Shown one piece after another: positions 52,116-60,652 of a stretch of DNA of 64,000 nt; position 1 is the stretch's first letter, and the number at the start of each line of letters is the position of its first letter. The notes under the pieces are model-generated. The model was not told where the DNA came from. It did not search any database and saw only the letters and a list, made by a program, of their open reading frames with translations. A program made the translations under genes and the position numbers. Origin of the DNA: Motiliproteus sp036961355 (lineage in GTDB: Bacteria; Pseudomonadota; Gammaproteobacteria; Pseudomonadales; Balneatricaceae); NCBI GenBank assembly GCA_036961355.1, contig JBALVL010000013.1, forward strand, positions 47,631 to 111,630. Reading direction: 5' to 3'.

Positions 52116-53456
52116 TTACATGCCTAGCTTTTCTTCCAGGTAGTGGATGTTGACGCCGCCTTTCTGGAAGTGGCTGTCACGTACTATTTCCTGCTGTAGC
52201 GGGATGTTGGTACGAATACCGTCGATCAGCATCTCATCTAGAGCATTCCGCATCCGGATTAGCGCTCCAGTGCGATCTTCAGCATGGGTGATCAGCTTGG
52301 CGATTAGCGAGTCATAGTAAGGAGGGACCTTATAACCGCTATACAGGTGCGAATCGACCCGAACACCTAATCCGCCGGGAGCGTGGAAGTGGTGTACCGT
52401 ACCGGGGCAGGGCAGGAAGGTCTTGGGGTCTTCGGCGTTGATACGGCACTCAAAAGCGTGGCCGTTGAGTTTCACATCTTCCTGCTTGATCGCCAGCGGC
52501 ATGCCGCTGGCGATTTTGAGCTGCTCTTTGACAATATCGACACCGGTGACCATCTCGGTAACTGGGTGCTCAACCTGAACACGGGTGTTCATTTCGATGA
52601 AGTAGAAGCCGCCGTTCTCGTACAGAAACTCGAACGTACCCGCACCGCGGTAGTTGATCTCGATACAGGCATCAACACAGCTCTTGAGCACCGCCGCGCG
52701 TGCTGCTTCGTCGATGAACGGGGCAGGAGCTTCTTCGACCACCTTCTGGTGACGGCGCTGCATCGAGCAATCACGGTCGTACAGATGGATAGCGTTGCCC
52801 TGGCCATCGGCCAGTACTTGAACTTCGACATGGCGAGGGTTCTGGAGGTACTTCTCCATATAGACTACATCATTGCCAAACGCGGCCTTGGCTTCGGCCT
52901 GGGTGATGTGGATCGAGTTGATCAGCGCCGCTTCGGTATGAACCACCCGCATGCCGCGACCACCGCCGCCGGCAGTCGCCTTGATGATGACCGGGTAACC
53001 GATCCCGCGAGCGATCTTGATGGTGCGTTCGTTATCGTCGTTCAGCGGACCGTTGGAGCCGGGCACTGTTGGAACGCCGGCTTTTATCATCGCCTTGATC
53101 GCTGAAACCTTGTCACCCATCAGGCGAATGGTTTCGGCTTTGGGGCCGACAAAGGCGAAGCCGCTGTTCTCGACCTGTTCGGCGAAGTCGGCGTTCTCAG
53201 CCAGGAAGCCGTAACCGGGGTGAATCGCCATCGCATCGGTAACTTCACCGGCGCTGATGATACTCGGGATATTGAGGTAGCTTTCTAGTGACGAGTTGGG
53301 TCCGATACAGACCGCTTCGTCGGCCAGTCGAACGTGCATCAGGTCTTTGTCGACTACTGAGTGCACGGCAACGGTCTTGATGCCCAGTTCGCGGCAGGCT
53401 CGCAGAATTCGCAGAGCGATTTCGCCGCGATTGGCAATAATGACTTTATCCAACAT
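52116..53456 (-). CDS. accC: Biotin carboxylase subunit of acetyl-CoA carboxylase
   Basis: ATP-grasp enzyme that carboxylates biotin on AccB for fatty-acid synthesis. The 446 residues match AccC. Signatures include MLDKVIIANRGEIALRILRA, KATAGGGGRGMR, the catalytic MQRRHQKVVEEAPAP, FYFIEMNTRVQVEHPVTEMVTGVDIV and ECRINAEDP. It follows accB by 28 bases in the aroQ-accB-accC unit, and a terminator lies directly after. Confidence 0.98.
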   Translation of the reverse strand: MLDKVIIANRGEIALRILRACRELGIKTVAVHSVVDKDLMHVRLADEAVCIGPNSSLESYLNIPSIISAGEVTDAMAIHPGYGFLAENADFAEQVENSGFAFVGPKAETIRLMGDKVSAIKAMIKAGVPTVPGSNGPLNDDNERTIKIARGIGYPVIIKATAGGGGRGMRVVHTEAALINSIHITQAEAKAAFGNDVVYMEKYLQNPRHVEVQVLADGQGNAIHLYDRDCSMQRRHQKVVEEAPAPFIDEAARAAVLKSCVDACIEINYRGAGTFEFLYENGGFYFIEMNTRVQVEHPVTEMVTGVDIVKEQLKIASGMPLAIKQEDVKLNGHAFECRINAEDPKTFLPCPGTVHHFHAPGGLGVRVDSHLYSGYKVPPYYDSLIAKLITHAEDRTGALIRMRNALDEMLIDGIRTNIPLQQEIVRDSHFQKGGVNIHYLEEKLGM

Positions 53457-53484
53457 AGATGGTGACCTTCAGTCGGTGGCTCGA

Positions 53485-53931
53485 TTACGCAATAGTGACG
53501 AGTGGCTGGTCATACTCAACCGGCTGGCCGTCTTCAACCAGAATCGCGGTGATCGTTCCGGCTTTGTCGGCTTCGATCTGGTTCATCATCTTCATCGCTT
53601 CGACGATACAGATAGTGTCGCCAACGTTGACCTTTCTACCGATCTCGGCAAACGATGGGGCGCCCGGAGAGGCTGAACGGTAGAAAGTTCCCACCATCGG
53701 TGACAGAACAGCGTTACCATCAAAAGACGGCTCAGCAGCGACCGGGGCAGCAGCAGGGGCTGCTACAGGGGCAGCAACAGGCGCTGGAGCAACAGGTGCG
53801 GCAATCATCTGTGGCTGCACGCTGGAGGCGCGACTGATACGTACTGACTCTTCGCCCTCTTTAATTTCGATTTCGTTGATGTCGGATTCTTCAAGCAGCT
53901 CGATCAGCTTTTTAACTTTACGAATGTCCAT
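53485..53931 (-). CDS. accB: Biotin carboxyl carrier protein of acetyl-CoA carboxylase
   Basis: Carrier subunit of acetyl-CoA carboxylase, 148 residues. The N-terminal helix domain (MDIRKVKKLIELLEESDINEIEIKEG) leads into an Ala/Pro/Val-rich linker (about 40-70). The C-terminal biotinyl domain has the biotinylated Lys in EAMKMMNQIEAD. Both SPMVGTFYRSASPGAPSF and the thumb region are present. It is followed by accC after 28 bp and preceded by aroQ after 39 bp. Confidence 0.98.
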   Translation of the reverse strand: MDIRKVKKLIELLEESDINEIEIKEGEESVRISRASSVQPQMIAAPVAPAPVAAPVAAPAAAPVAAEPSFDGNAVLSPMVGTFYRSASPGAPSFAEIGRKVNVGDTICIVEAMKMMNQIEADKAGTITAILVEDGQPVEYDQPLVTIA

Positions 53932-53970
53932 GTTGTATCTCTATAAAGGATGATTTGTGAGTGTTAAAAA

Positions 53971-54417
53971 TTAAGCATTTGACTGTAGGTGACTGACAGC
54001 AGCCTGCAGTGCAAGTTCATAGCCCTGTGCGCCCAAGCCGCAGATCACCCCTTTCGCTAAATCGGAGAAGTAGGAATGCTGCCGAAACGGCTCGCGCTGG
54101 TGCACGTTGGACAGATGGATTTCGATAAAGGGGATGGCAACGCCCGCGAGAGCGTCACGGATAGCAACGCTGGTATGGGTGAATGCGGCAGGGTTGATCA
54201 GGATGAAGTCGACCTGTTGGTCGCGGGCCTGATGGATGCGATCGATCAACTCGTGCTCAGCGTTGCTTTGAAAACAGTCCAGACGATGGCCTTGTTCGAT
54301 GGCTTGTTGTTGCAGTGCGATATTGACGTCGGCCAGCGTGGTGATGCCGTAAATATCGGGTTCCCGAGTGCCAAGTAGATTCAGGTTGGGGCCGTTAAGC
54401 ACCAGAATGTTAGCCAT
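53971..54417 (-). CDS. aroQ: Type II 3-dehydroquinate dehydratase
   Basis: Dehydrates 3-dehydroquinate in the shikimate pathway, as a dodecamer of 148-residue subunits. The ATG at 54417 gives MANILVLNGPNLNLLGTREPDIYG, which contains the catalytic Tyr region. FILINPAAFTHTSVAIRDAL and FIEIHLSNVHQREPFRQHSYF provide the active-site Asn and His. It is the first gene of the aroQ-accB-accC unit and is divergent from the lipoprotein gene. The upstream in-frame codons to 54483 are not conserved. Confidence 0.97.
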   Translation of the reverse strand: MANILVLNGPNLNLLGTREPDIYGITTLADVNIALQQQAIEQGHRLDCFQSNAEHELIDRIHQARDQQVDFILINPAAFTHTSVAIRDALAGVAIPFIEIHLSNVHQREPFRQHSYFSDLAKGVICGLGAQGYELALQAAVSHLQSNA

Positions 54418-54681
54418 GTCGGATAAACCTCGTAACTGCGGACAGTTTGCGAACAAAGACGTAGTTTGCAGTAAAGGTAGCATGGAGTCCAGTTATCTGT
54501 TTTTTTTCTGTAGTTCATGGGACTTAGCATCATTTCGTCCCAATTTTATCTTGCAGTTTGGTGGCTCTGGTGGTTGTTTTGATATCTGTGAGTGGTCGAT
54601 TTTTCGTGGTTCTCGTTGCTTGATCCGTGTCGGACATAGGGCGTGATATGATGCGATCTTTGTTTTTTACGGGGTTGAATA

Positions 54682-55434
54682 ATGAACATTCGTTATCTGT
54701 TGTTGGTGCTTTTCATGCTGGGACTGACCGGCTGCGGAACGCATTCGACCCAGCCGAGTGATGCTTCTGTGGGAGGGGCTAAGATAGCCCTCGCGCCAGT
54801 TACGACCGCGACAGTTCCTGCTGAGCCCGCAGTGGTAGTTAAAAGCGCTTTTGACCCGAAGGAGCGTCAACGTATTTTGAAGGTGTTGGAGTTGTTAGAT
54901 CGGGCTGACCTGGCGATGATGCGGAAACGCTTGACTGAGCCTCGGGGTGATAATGCCGTGGACTATTATCGTCAAGTGCTGAAATTGCAGCCCGGGTACC
55001 CTGAAGCGGAGCAGGCGTTGCAATCTATAGTTGACCGTTATGTTCAATGGAGCGATGCTGCTGTGCAGCAGGGCAGGTTGACGCAGGGCCGAGGTTATCT
55101 GCTTAAAGCACGTCAGATTGCTCCGCAACACCCGTCGGTCGTTGCTGCGACTGAACGATTACAGCGTCAGGCGAAGCAAAGTGATGATTATGTGCGCCTC
55201 AGTGCAGATGAGTTGAAGTTAAAGAGTCCTGCCGTTAAATCAAAGCTGGCGCGTTTGGCTGACCGAATTTATGCGGAGAACGCACGGGTAGTTATTGAAG
55301 CGCCGACAGATCTTCAGGGGCGCTGGATCTACCAGCAACTCAATGATCGTCACGAAGAGTTCCGTATACGGGCGAACCTGCGCTTTGATCCGCAACCGGG
55401 TATCCGGTTGCTAACTTCTACCTTGCCGCCGTGA
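54682..55434 (+). CDS. Predicted lipoprotein with TPR-like region
   Basis: Uncharacterised 250-residue lipoprotein. The signal peptide MNIRYLLLVLFMLGLTGC ends in a lipobox, so it is lipidated at Cys18. A low-complexity Ala/Pro/Val stretch follows. A helical part (about 55-165) has the repeat-like spacing of TPR-type proteins (AVDYYRQVLKLQPGYPEAEQAL, GRGYLLKARQIAPQHPSVVAA). The C-terminal third (VVIEAPTDLQGRWIYQQL) is a possible small alpha/beta domain. It precedes an orphan ParA ATPase by about 80 bp. No function can be assigned. Confidence 0.7.
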   Translation: MNIRYLLLVLFMLGLTGCGTHSTQPSDASVGGAKIALAPVTTATVPAEPAVVVKSAFDPKERQRILKVLELLDRADLAMMRKRLTEPRGDNAVDYYRQVLKLQPGYPEAEQALQSIVDRYVQWSDAAVQQGRLTQGRGYLLKARQIAPQHPSVVAATERLQRQAKQSDDYVRLSADELKLKSPAVKSKLARLADRIYAENARVVIEAPTDLQGRWIYQQLNDRHEEFRIRANLRFDPQPGIRLLTSTLPP

Positions 55435-55513
55435 TCCGATTAGAAAATGTAATGATAGTTTCTTATTCTGTATCCCAACAAAATCACAACCAGTAAGTGA
55501 CGGAGAGATGTCG

Positions 55514-56275
55514 ATGCGCAGAGTGGTGTTTAATCAAAAAGGTGGTGTGGGGAAATCGAGTATTACCGCTAACCTGGCTGCGATCAGTGCCAGCAAAGGC
55601 AATAAAACGCTGTTAATTGATCTGGACCCTCAGTGTAATTCCAGCCACTACCTGTTGGGTGACGGTGTTAACGAAATCGATAAAGATGTTATGGATTTCT
55701 TCACTCACGTGCTTGAGTTTCGAATGAATGGAACGGACTTTAATAACTATATCTCCGACACCCCGCACCCGAACCTGTATCTGGTTGCATCTAACCCGCA
55801 GCTAGGTGATCTGCACGCCAAGTTGGAAGCGAAGCATAAAATTTATAAGTTAAGCGAAGCGTTGGCAGATCTTGATCAATACGATGCGGTTTATATAGAT
55901 ACCCCGCCGGCGTTTAACTTCTATACGTTATCGGCGTTAGTGGCTGCGCAGAAGTGTTTGATTCCTTTTGATTGTGATGAATTTTCACGCCAGGCACTGT
56001 ATGCGCTGCTGGAGAATGTCCAGGAGGTGCAAGAGGATCATAATCGGGATCTGCAGGTGGAGGGTATCGTGGTCAATCAGTTTCAACCACGAGCGTCGCT
56101 GCCGCGTCGGATTGTCGAGAGCCTGCGCGAAGATAAGTTGCCTGTTATCGATGCCTTTATATCGTCATCGATAAAAATGAAGGAATCACACAACGAGTGC
56201 CTGCCGCTGATCTATTATGCGCCGAAGCATAAGTTGACTCAGGAATTTCTGGCCCTGTACGACCATCTTGAATGA
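55514..56275 (+). CDS. Orphan ParA-family ATPase
   Basis: 253-residue deviant-Walker ATPase of the ParA/MinD superfamily. The N-terminal Walker A reads KGGVGKSS with the signature Lys, then LIDLDPQCNS and VYIDTPPAFNF, the Walker A' and B regions. No ParB-like gene, centromere-like repeat or DNA-binding extension is nearby, so it is not an ordinary chromosome-partition pair. The ATG at 55514 is preferred: a GGAG at 55502-55505 is eight bases before it, while the ATG at 55508 is too close. It sits between a lipoprotein gene and a phosphodiesterase gene. Positioning of a cell-envelope complex is a guess. Confidence 0.85.
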   Translation: MRRVVFNQKGGVGKSSITANLAAISASKGNKTLLIDLDPQCNSSHYLLGDGVNEIDKDVMDFFTHVLEFRMNGTDFNNYISDTPHPNLYLVASNPQLGDLHAKLEAKHKIYKLSEALADLDQYDAVYIDTPPAFNFYTLSALVAAQKCLIPFDCDEFSRQALYALLENVQEVQEDHNRDLQVEGIVVNQFQPRASLPRRIVESLREDKLPVIDAFISSSIKMKESHNECLPLIYYAPKHKLTQEFLALYDHLE

Positions 56276-56359
56276 TCGTTTTAGTCTCGTTGTTGGAGGG
56301 TTAAATGTGAGACATTAGGTGTGAGGCATTAGGTGTGGGCTATATAGAGGGACGGTTGG

Positions 56360-57508
56360 ATGCTGCAACCCGATTACGATAAAAGTATCGTCAATCTGAT
56401 CAGTTCGCTGGCAGGGCCTGAGGCTCCAGCGGCGTCTCTTTACCCGCCGCTGCCTGTCCTGGAAAAGTCGCGCTGCGATCAGCGCCCTGTCGTGCTGTTG
56501 GTTCTGGACGGACTGGGCTACCAGTTTCTGCAGCAGTTTCCTGATAGTGTGTTGGCAAGTCACTGCGTTCAACGTCTGACGTCAGTTTTTCCAACCACCA
56601 CAGCGACGGCGGTTACCGCTTTGGCGCTCGGGGTTCCGGCGCAGCAGCATGGAATTACCGGTTGGTTCACCTATCTGCGGGAGTTGGGGGCGGTGGTGAT
56701 GCCGCTGCCGTTTATGCCGCGCGGTAGCGTAACTAGCTATGCCGATCAAGGGCTTAGCGCCAAGTTGATGCTGGATGCCGGACCGTTGCTGCCTCGATTA
56801 AAACGACCGGTGACGGTTTGCAGTCCGGCTTATATAGCGGATTCGTCGTTTAGTGATGCTATCTACGGCGCCGCGCCACGGGATCCCCACCAGCAGTTAC
56901 AGCAGCTTTTTGATGGTTTAAGCCGAGGAGTCAAGCAGCGAGGGGCGCCCTTGGTGTGGGGGTACTGGACCGAACTGGATGCACTGGCTCACCAATTCGG
57001 TGCCCAAAGCCGCCAAGTAAAAGCCCATTTTCAGCAACTTGACCGGGCGTTTGGTCGTTGGTTAACAGAGATCGCCGGTAGCGATGTATTGGTTCTGGTG
57101 ACCGCGGATCATGGTTTGATTGATACCCGTAAAGATCAGCAAGTGCAGGTGGAGCAGTATCCCGAGTTGCAGCAACTACTGCAGTTACCGCTTTGTGGCG
57201 AGCCGCGCGCAGCGTTCTGTTATCTGCGCAGCGGTGCACAGCACGATTTTGAGCAATATATGGCGCAGTACTTTGCCGAGTTATTCGATGTGGTACCCAG
57301 TGAACAGTTGATAGAACAGCAGTTTTTTGGCCGTGGTGAGCCCTCACCGCGGTTGCGTCAGAGGGTTGGTGATTTTACCGTGCTGGCCCGCCAGCAGGCG
57401 GTGATGACGGAGTGCTTGCTGCAGGAAAGGCCGTTTTATCAGCGCGGCGTTCATGGCGGATTGAGCGCAGAAGAGCTGTATGTACCGCTGGTTATGGCCG
57501 AGGTGTAG
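56360..57508 (+). CDS. Alkaline-phosphatase-fold phosphodiesterase/nucleotide pyrophosphatase-like
   Basis: 382-residue member of the type I phosphodiesterase/nucleotide pyrophosphatase superfamily. The metal/nucleophile core is visible: LLVLDGLGYQFL with a metal-binding Asp, SVFPTTTATAVTALALG with the nucleophile Thr, and LVTADHGLIDT with Asp-His metal ligands. No signal peptide was found, so the enzyme is probably cytoplasmic. It follows the orphan ParA by 84 bp in the same direction, so co-transcription is possible. The substrate is unknown. Confidence 0.85.
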   Translation: MLQPDYDKSIVNLISSLAGPEAPAASLYPPLPVLEKSRCDQRPVVLLVLDGLGYQFLQQFPDSVLASHCVQRLTSVFPTTTATAVTALALGVPAQQHGITGWFTYLRELGAVVMPLPFMPRGSVTSYADQGLSAKLMLDAGPLLPRLKRPVTVCSPAYIADSSFSDAIYGAAPRDPHQQLQQLFDGLSRGVKQRGAPLVWGYWTELDALAHQFGAQSRQVKAHFQQLDRAFGRWLTEIAGSDVLVLVTADHGLIDTRKDQQVQVEQYPELQQLLQLPLCGEPRAAFCYLRSGAQHDFEQYMAQYFAELFDVVPSEQLIEQQFFGRGEPSPRLRQRVGDFTVLARQQAVMTECLLQERPFYQRGVHGGLSAEELYVPLVMAEV

Positions 57509-57844
57509 TGATCTCTTTGGGAGAGTGCAGCGAAGGCACAAAGGTGTCGTGTTAAGCAAACTAACAGTTTGATTGATCAGTAAAAGCTGACTGTAACCTT
57601 GTTTTTAGAGTGACTTCTTCTCATTTGGTACAACTGGTGGCTTAAATTTCAGATTGGACGTTGACTACGAGATTAAGCTGTTTATAATTCAAGCAGCTTG
57701 AAAGTACGTCTGATATTTATGCACAGATCTTCGATGTCCTATCTTTAGTACCTCGTCCTGTTTTTCATAAGTAATCGCAACACTTCCAGCCAAAGAGTCT
57801 CTCAAGAGACTTAACTTACTCATTGAATTAATAGGAAGATTATT
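57509..57844. other. Upstream and leader region of the cold-shock gene
   Basis: 336 bp without a gene. The first part holds no feature I recognise. The second holds a strong sigma-70 promoter and a leader of about 150 bases before the ATG, similar in size to the cold-sensing leader of E. coli cspA. No exact cold-box sequence was found. Confidence 0.55.
57661..57688 (+). promoter_or_regulatory. Sigma-70 promoter of the cold-shock gene
   Basis: TTGACT (57661-57666) and a perfect TATAAT (57683-57688) are separated by 16 bases. A palindrome TTCAAGC-A-GCTTGAA (57688-57702) spans the predicted start site near 57695. Confidence 0.75.
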
Positions 57845-58051
57845 ATGTCTACTACTACTGGTACTGTTAAGTGGTTCAACGAAGCTAAAGGTTTTGGTTT
57901 TATCGAGCAAGAGTCTGGTCCAGACGTCTTTGCACACTTCTCTGCTATCCAAGGTTCAGGTTTCAAGACCCTGACCGAAGGTCAGAAAGTTGAGTTCACT
58001 GTAACTCAAGGCCAAAAAGGCCCTCAAGCAGAAAACATCGTAGCTATCTAA
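57845..58051 (+). CDS. Cold-shock domain protein, CspA family
   Basis: 68-residue single-stranded nucleic-acid-binding protein of the CspA family. RNP1 (KGFGFI) and RNP2 (VFAHF) are both present, with GTVKWFNEAKG at the start and TVTQGQKGPQAENI at the end. The codons look unlike the neighbours, with more A/T-ending choices such as ACT, GGT and AAA, typical of a highly expressed gene. A strong promoter lies 150 bases upstream and three hairpins follow it. Whether it is cold-induced cannot be told from sequence. Confidence 0.95.
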   Translation: MSTTTGTVKWFNEAKGFGFIEQESGPDVFAHFSAIQGSGFKTLTEGQKVEFTVTQGQKGPQAENIVAI

Positions 58052-58090
58052 TTAGCTGCCACCGACTGGCATTCTGTGCGGGTCGGTCTT

Positions 58091-58122
58091 AACCCTTAGG
58101 GTTAGGAACTCTCGATAGAGAG
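58091..58122 (+). other. Two small hairpins downstream of the cold-shock gene
   Basis: AACCC-TTA-GGGTT (58091-58103) and CTCTC-GATA-GAGAG (58109-58122) follow the cold-shock gene and precede its terminator. They could stabilise the 3' end of its mRNA. Confidence 0.5.
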
Positions 58123-58123
58123 A

Positions 58124-58154
58124 AAGGGTGAGACTTCTGGTCTTGCCCTTTTTT
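58124..58154 (+). terminator. Terminator after the cold-shock gene
   Basis: An 11-bp stem (58124-58134 with 58140-58150, two G-U pairs) with loop TTCTG and a T-run ending at 58154. It ends the cold-shock transcript 56 bases before ybiT. Confidence 0.85.
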
Positions 58155-58210
58155 GTGTTTTGACGTTTGTTGTTCGAAATCCCTTATTCTCGTTTATCCG
58201 GAAGATCACC

Positions 58211-59800
58211 GTGCTTATCACCGCAAACCTTGCCATCCAATTTGGCGCCAAACCGCTGTTTGAAAATGTCTCTGTCAAGTTTGGCGAGGGCAATCGTTAT
58301 GGTCTGATCGGCGCTAATGGCTGTGGCAAATCGACCTTCATGAAAATTCTAGGCAATGACCTGGATCCGTCGGCGGGTAATATTTCGAAAGACCCGGGCG
58401 AGCGGATTGGCAAATTGAACCAGGATCAGTTCGCTTATGAAGAGTGCGGAGTGATTGATACCGTGATCATGGGTCACGAAGAGCTGTGGGCGGTTAAGGC
58501 CGAGCGTGATGCGATCTACGCAAACCCGGATATGTCCGAAGAGGACGGTATGCGCGCCGCCGAGCTGGAGTCAGAGTTTGCCGAGATGGACGGCTACACA
58601 GCTGAGGCACGCGCCGGTGAGTTGCTGTTGGGTGTCGGTATTGCCGAAGAGCAGCATTTTGGCCTGATGAGCGAAGTGGCGCCGGGTTGGAAGTTGCGGG
58701 TGTTGCTGGCTCAGGTGTTGTTTTCTGATCCAGATATCATGCTGCTCGATGAGCCGACCAACAACCTCGATATCAATGCTATCCGCTGGCTTGAAGGGGT
58801 GTTGCTCGAGCGCAACTGCACCATGATTATTATCTCGCACGACCGCCATTTCCTAAACAGCGTTTGCACCCATATGGCGGATCTGGATTACGGTGAGTTG
58901 CGGTTGTTCCCTGGCACTTATGACGAATACATGACCGCGGCAACCCAGTCGCGCGAGCGGTTACTGGCTAATAATGCCAAGAAGAAGGCGCAGATCGCCG
59001 ATCTGAAATCGTTTGTTAGTCGTTTCTCGGCCAACGCCTCGAAGTCAAAGCAAGCCACTTCGCGTGCTAAACAGATCGATAAAATACAGCTGGAAGAGGT
59101 GAAGCCGTCGAGTCGCCAAAACCCTTATATCCGCTTTGAGCAGGATAAAAAGCTACACCGCCTGGCGCTAGAGATCGAAGGGTTGGGTCACCGCTATGAT
59201 GAAGAGCTGTTCTCGGGCTTTGATCTGATGGTTGAAGTGGGTGAGCGTGTTGCCATCATCGGCCCTAACGGTATTGGTAAGACCACTCTGCTGAAATGCC
59301 TGGTTGGTGATCTAGAGGCAACCAGCGGCGCGGTGAAGTGGTCTGAAAATGCCGAGCTTGGTTATTACGCACAGGATCATGCTTCTGACTTTAAAGAGCC
59401 AAAAACGCTGCTGAGCTGGATGGGGCAGTGGGGTCAGGAGGGCGACGACGAGCAGGTGATTCGGGGGACGTTGGGGCGCCTATTGTTCTCTCAGAAAGAG
59501 ATCGACAAAAAGGTTAATGTGATCTCAGGTGGTGAGCAAGGGCGGATGCTGTTTGGCAAGATGATGCTGCAGCAGCCTAATGTGTTGTTGATGGACGAGC
59601 CGACCAACCACCTGGATATGGAATCGATTGAGTCGCTTAACCTGGCGTTGGAAAACTATCCGGGTACGTTGATGTTTGTCAGCCATGACCGTGAGTTTGT
59701 CTCGTCACTGGCGACGCGGATTATTGAACTGACCCCGACTGGCATCGTCGATTTCCATGGTACTTATGAAGATTACTTGGTCAGCCAGGGTGTTGGCTGA
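58211..59800 (+). CDS. ybiT: ABC-F ATPase, YbiT type
   Basis: Soluble ABC-F protein with two ATPase domains that acts on the ribosome; E. coli YbiT is the closest match I recognise. The GTG at 58211 gives 529 residues starting MLITANLAIQFGAKPLFENVSVKFGEGNRYGLIG. The first Walker A is GANGCGKST, the second GPNGIGKTT. The linker between the domains includes AKKKAQIADLKSFVSRFSANASKSKQATSRAKQIDK. Two LLDEPTNNLD/LMDEPTNHLD Walker B motifs are present. It has no transmembrane partner. A bidirectional terminator separates it from the convergent ppa. Confidence 0.96.
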   Translation: MLITANLAIQFGAKPLFENVSVKFGEGNRYGLIGANGCGKSTFMKILGNDLDPSAGNISKDPGERIGKLNQDQFAYEECGVIDTVIMGHEELWAVKAERDAIYANPDMSEEDGMRAAELESEFAEMDGYTAEARAGELLLGVGIAEEQHFGLMSEVAPGWKLRVLLAQVLFSDPDIMLLDEPTNNLDINAIRWLEGVLLERNCTMIIISHDRHFLNSVCTHMADLDYGELRLFPGTYDEYMTAATQSRERLLANNAKKKAQIADLKSFVSRFSANASKSKQATSRAKQIDKIQLEEVKPSSRQNPYIRFEQDKKLHRLALEIEGLGHRYDEELFSGFDLMVEVGERVAIIGPNGIGKTTLLKCLVGDLEATSGAVKWSENAELGYYAQDHASDFKEPKTLLSWMGQWGQEGDDEQVIRGTLGRLLFSQKEIDKKVNVISGGEQGRMLFGKMMLQQPNVLLMDEPTNHLDMESIESLNLALENYPGTLMFVSHDREFVSSLATRIIELTPTGIVDFHGTYEDYLVSQGVG

Positions 59801-59821
59801 TCGAGGCTAGGTCGAGATATG

Positions 59822-59849
59822 AAAAAACCGGCTGATCGCCGGTTTTTTT
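59822..59849. terminator. Bidirectional terminator between ybiT and ppa
   Basis: AAAAAACCGGC (59822-59832) pairs with GCCGGTTTTTT (59838-59848) around loop TGATC. The A- and T-runs serve both converging genes. Confidence 0.92.
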
Positions 59850-59865
59850 GCTCTAAGAGAAGCGA

Positions 59866-60402
59866 TTATTTAGCGGCTTCGAAAGCCTTAACATCGCGCT
59901 CAATGGCAGCTCGCGCCGCTGCCGCATCGGACCAACCTTCAACCTTGACCCATTTGTTGGCTTCCAGTGTCTTGTAGTTCTCGAAGAAGTGTTTGATCTG
60001 ATCTCGCATCAGTTGCGGGATATCTTCGACGTCCTGAATGTGGGCGTACTCTGTGCTGAGCTTTTCGTGCGGGACTGCGACTAGCTTGGCATCTTCACCG
60101 GCTTCGTCGGTCATGTTTAAAATGCCGACAGGACGACAGCGGATTACCGAGCCGGTGATGACCGGATGCGGTGCCAGTACAAGTACGTCGGTTGGGTCGC
60201 CATCGTCGGCCAGAGTGTTGTTGATGTAGCCGTAGTTGGCGGGATAGAACATCGGTGCCGTCATGAAGCGATCAACCATGACACTGTCGGTCTCTTTGTC
60301 GATCTCATACTTTACCGGAACGCTGCTGTTGGCAGGGATCTCGATGATAACGTAGATATCATTGGGCAGGTCTTTACCTGCGGGTATTTTACTAAAGCTC
60401 AT
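59866..60402 (-). CDS. ppa: Inorganic pyrophosphatase
   Basis: Hydrolyses PPi and so drives biosynthetic reactions. The 178-residue length is that of the hexameric family I enzyme. Core blocks are DIYVIIEIPANSSVPVKYEIDKET, YPANYGYI, DGDPTDVLVL and RCRPVGILNMTDEAGEDAKLVAVP, all with metal-binding acidic residues. It ends at a bidirectional terminator. The 250 bp before fbp contains an AT-rich hairpin TTTTTTGTT/AACAAAAAA (60463-60489). Confidence 0.98.
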   Translation of the reverse strand: MSFSKIPAGKDLPNDIYVIIEIPANSSVPVKYEIDKETDSVMVDRFMTAPMFYPANYGYINNTLADDGDPTDVLVLAPHPVITGSVIRCRPVGILNMTDEAGEDAKLVAVPHEKLSTEYAHIQDVEDIPQLMRDQIKHFFENYKTLEANKWVKVEGWSDAAAARAAIERDVKAFEAAK

Positions 60403-60462
60403 GGTGGCCTTCCGGGAAGTGGATTGTAGAGGTTATGACCGCAGTATAGGTGAGCAGGCTGG

Positions 60463-60489
60463 TTTTTTGTTAGTAAAACCAACAAAAAA
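60463..60489. terminator. AT-rich hairpin between fbp and ppa
   Basis: A perfect 9-bp inverted repeat (60463-60471 with 60481-60489) of TTTTTTGTT/AACAAAAAA with a 9-base loop. It could terminate fbp on the minus strand, but the stem is weak. Confidence 0.4.
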
Positions 60490-60652
60490 GGTAGGTTTTG
60501 CGGGGTACTGTTGTGGCTGAGATGGGGTCGGGGGCGAGGTGTTTAGCAGGTGGAGGCTTGTAACAAAGCTGGAGTCGACCGGGCTCTGGATTAGGCTTGC
60601 GGGGCAAGGCCTGCAGAGCCGGTCGGTGCTTCTTCTAAGAAGGGCTGCGTTG

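Noticed and set aside
52383..53105. Long open frame antisense to accC
   Set aside because: AccC is unambiguous on the opposite strand and the antisense product has no recognisable motif.
55514..56275. Plasmid or phage partition locus
   Set aside because: No ParB gene, no parS-like repeats, and flanking genes are chromosomal.
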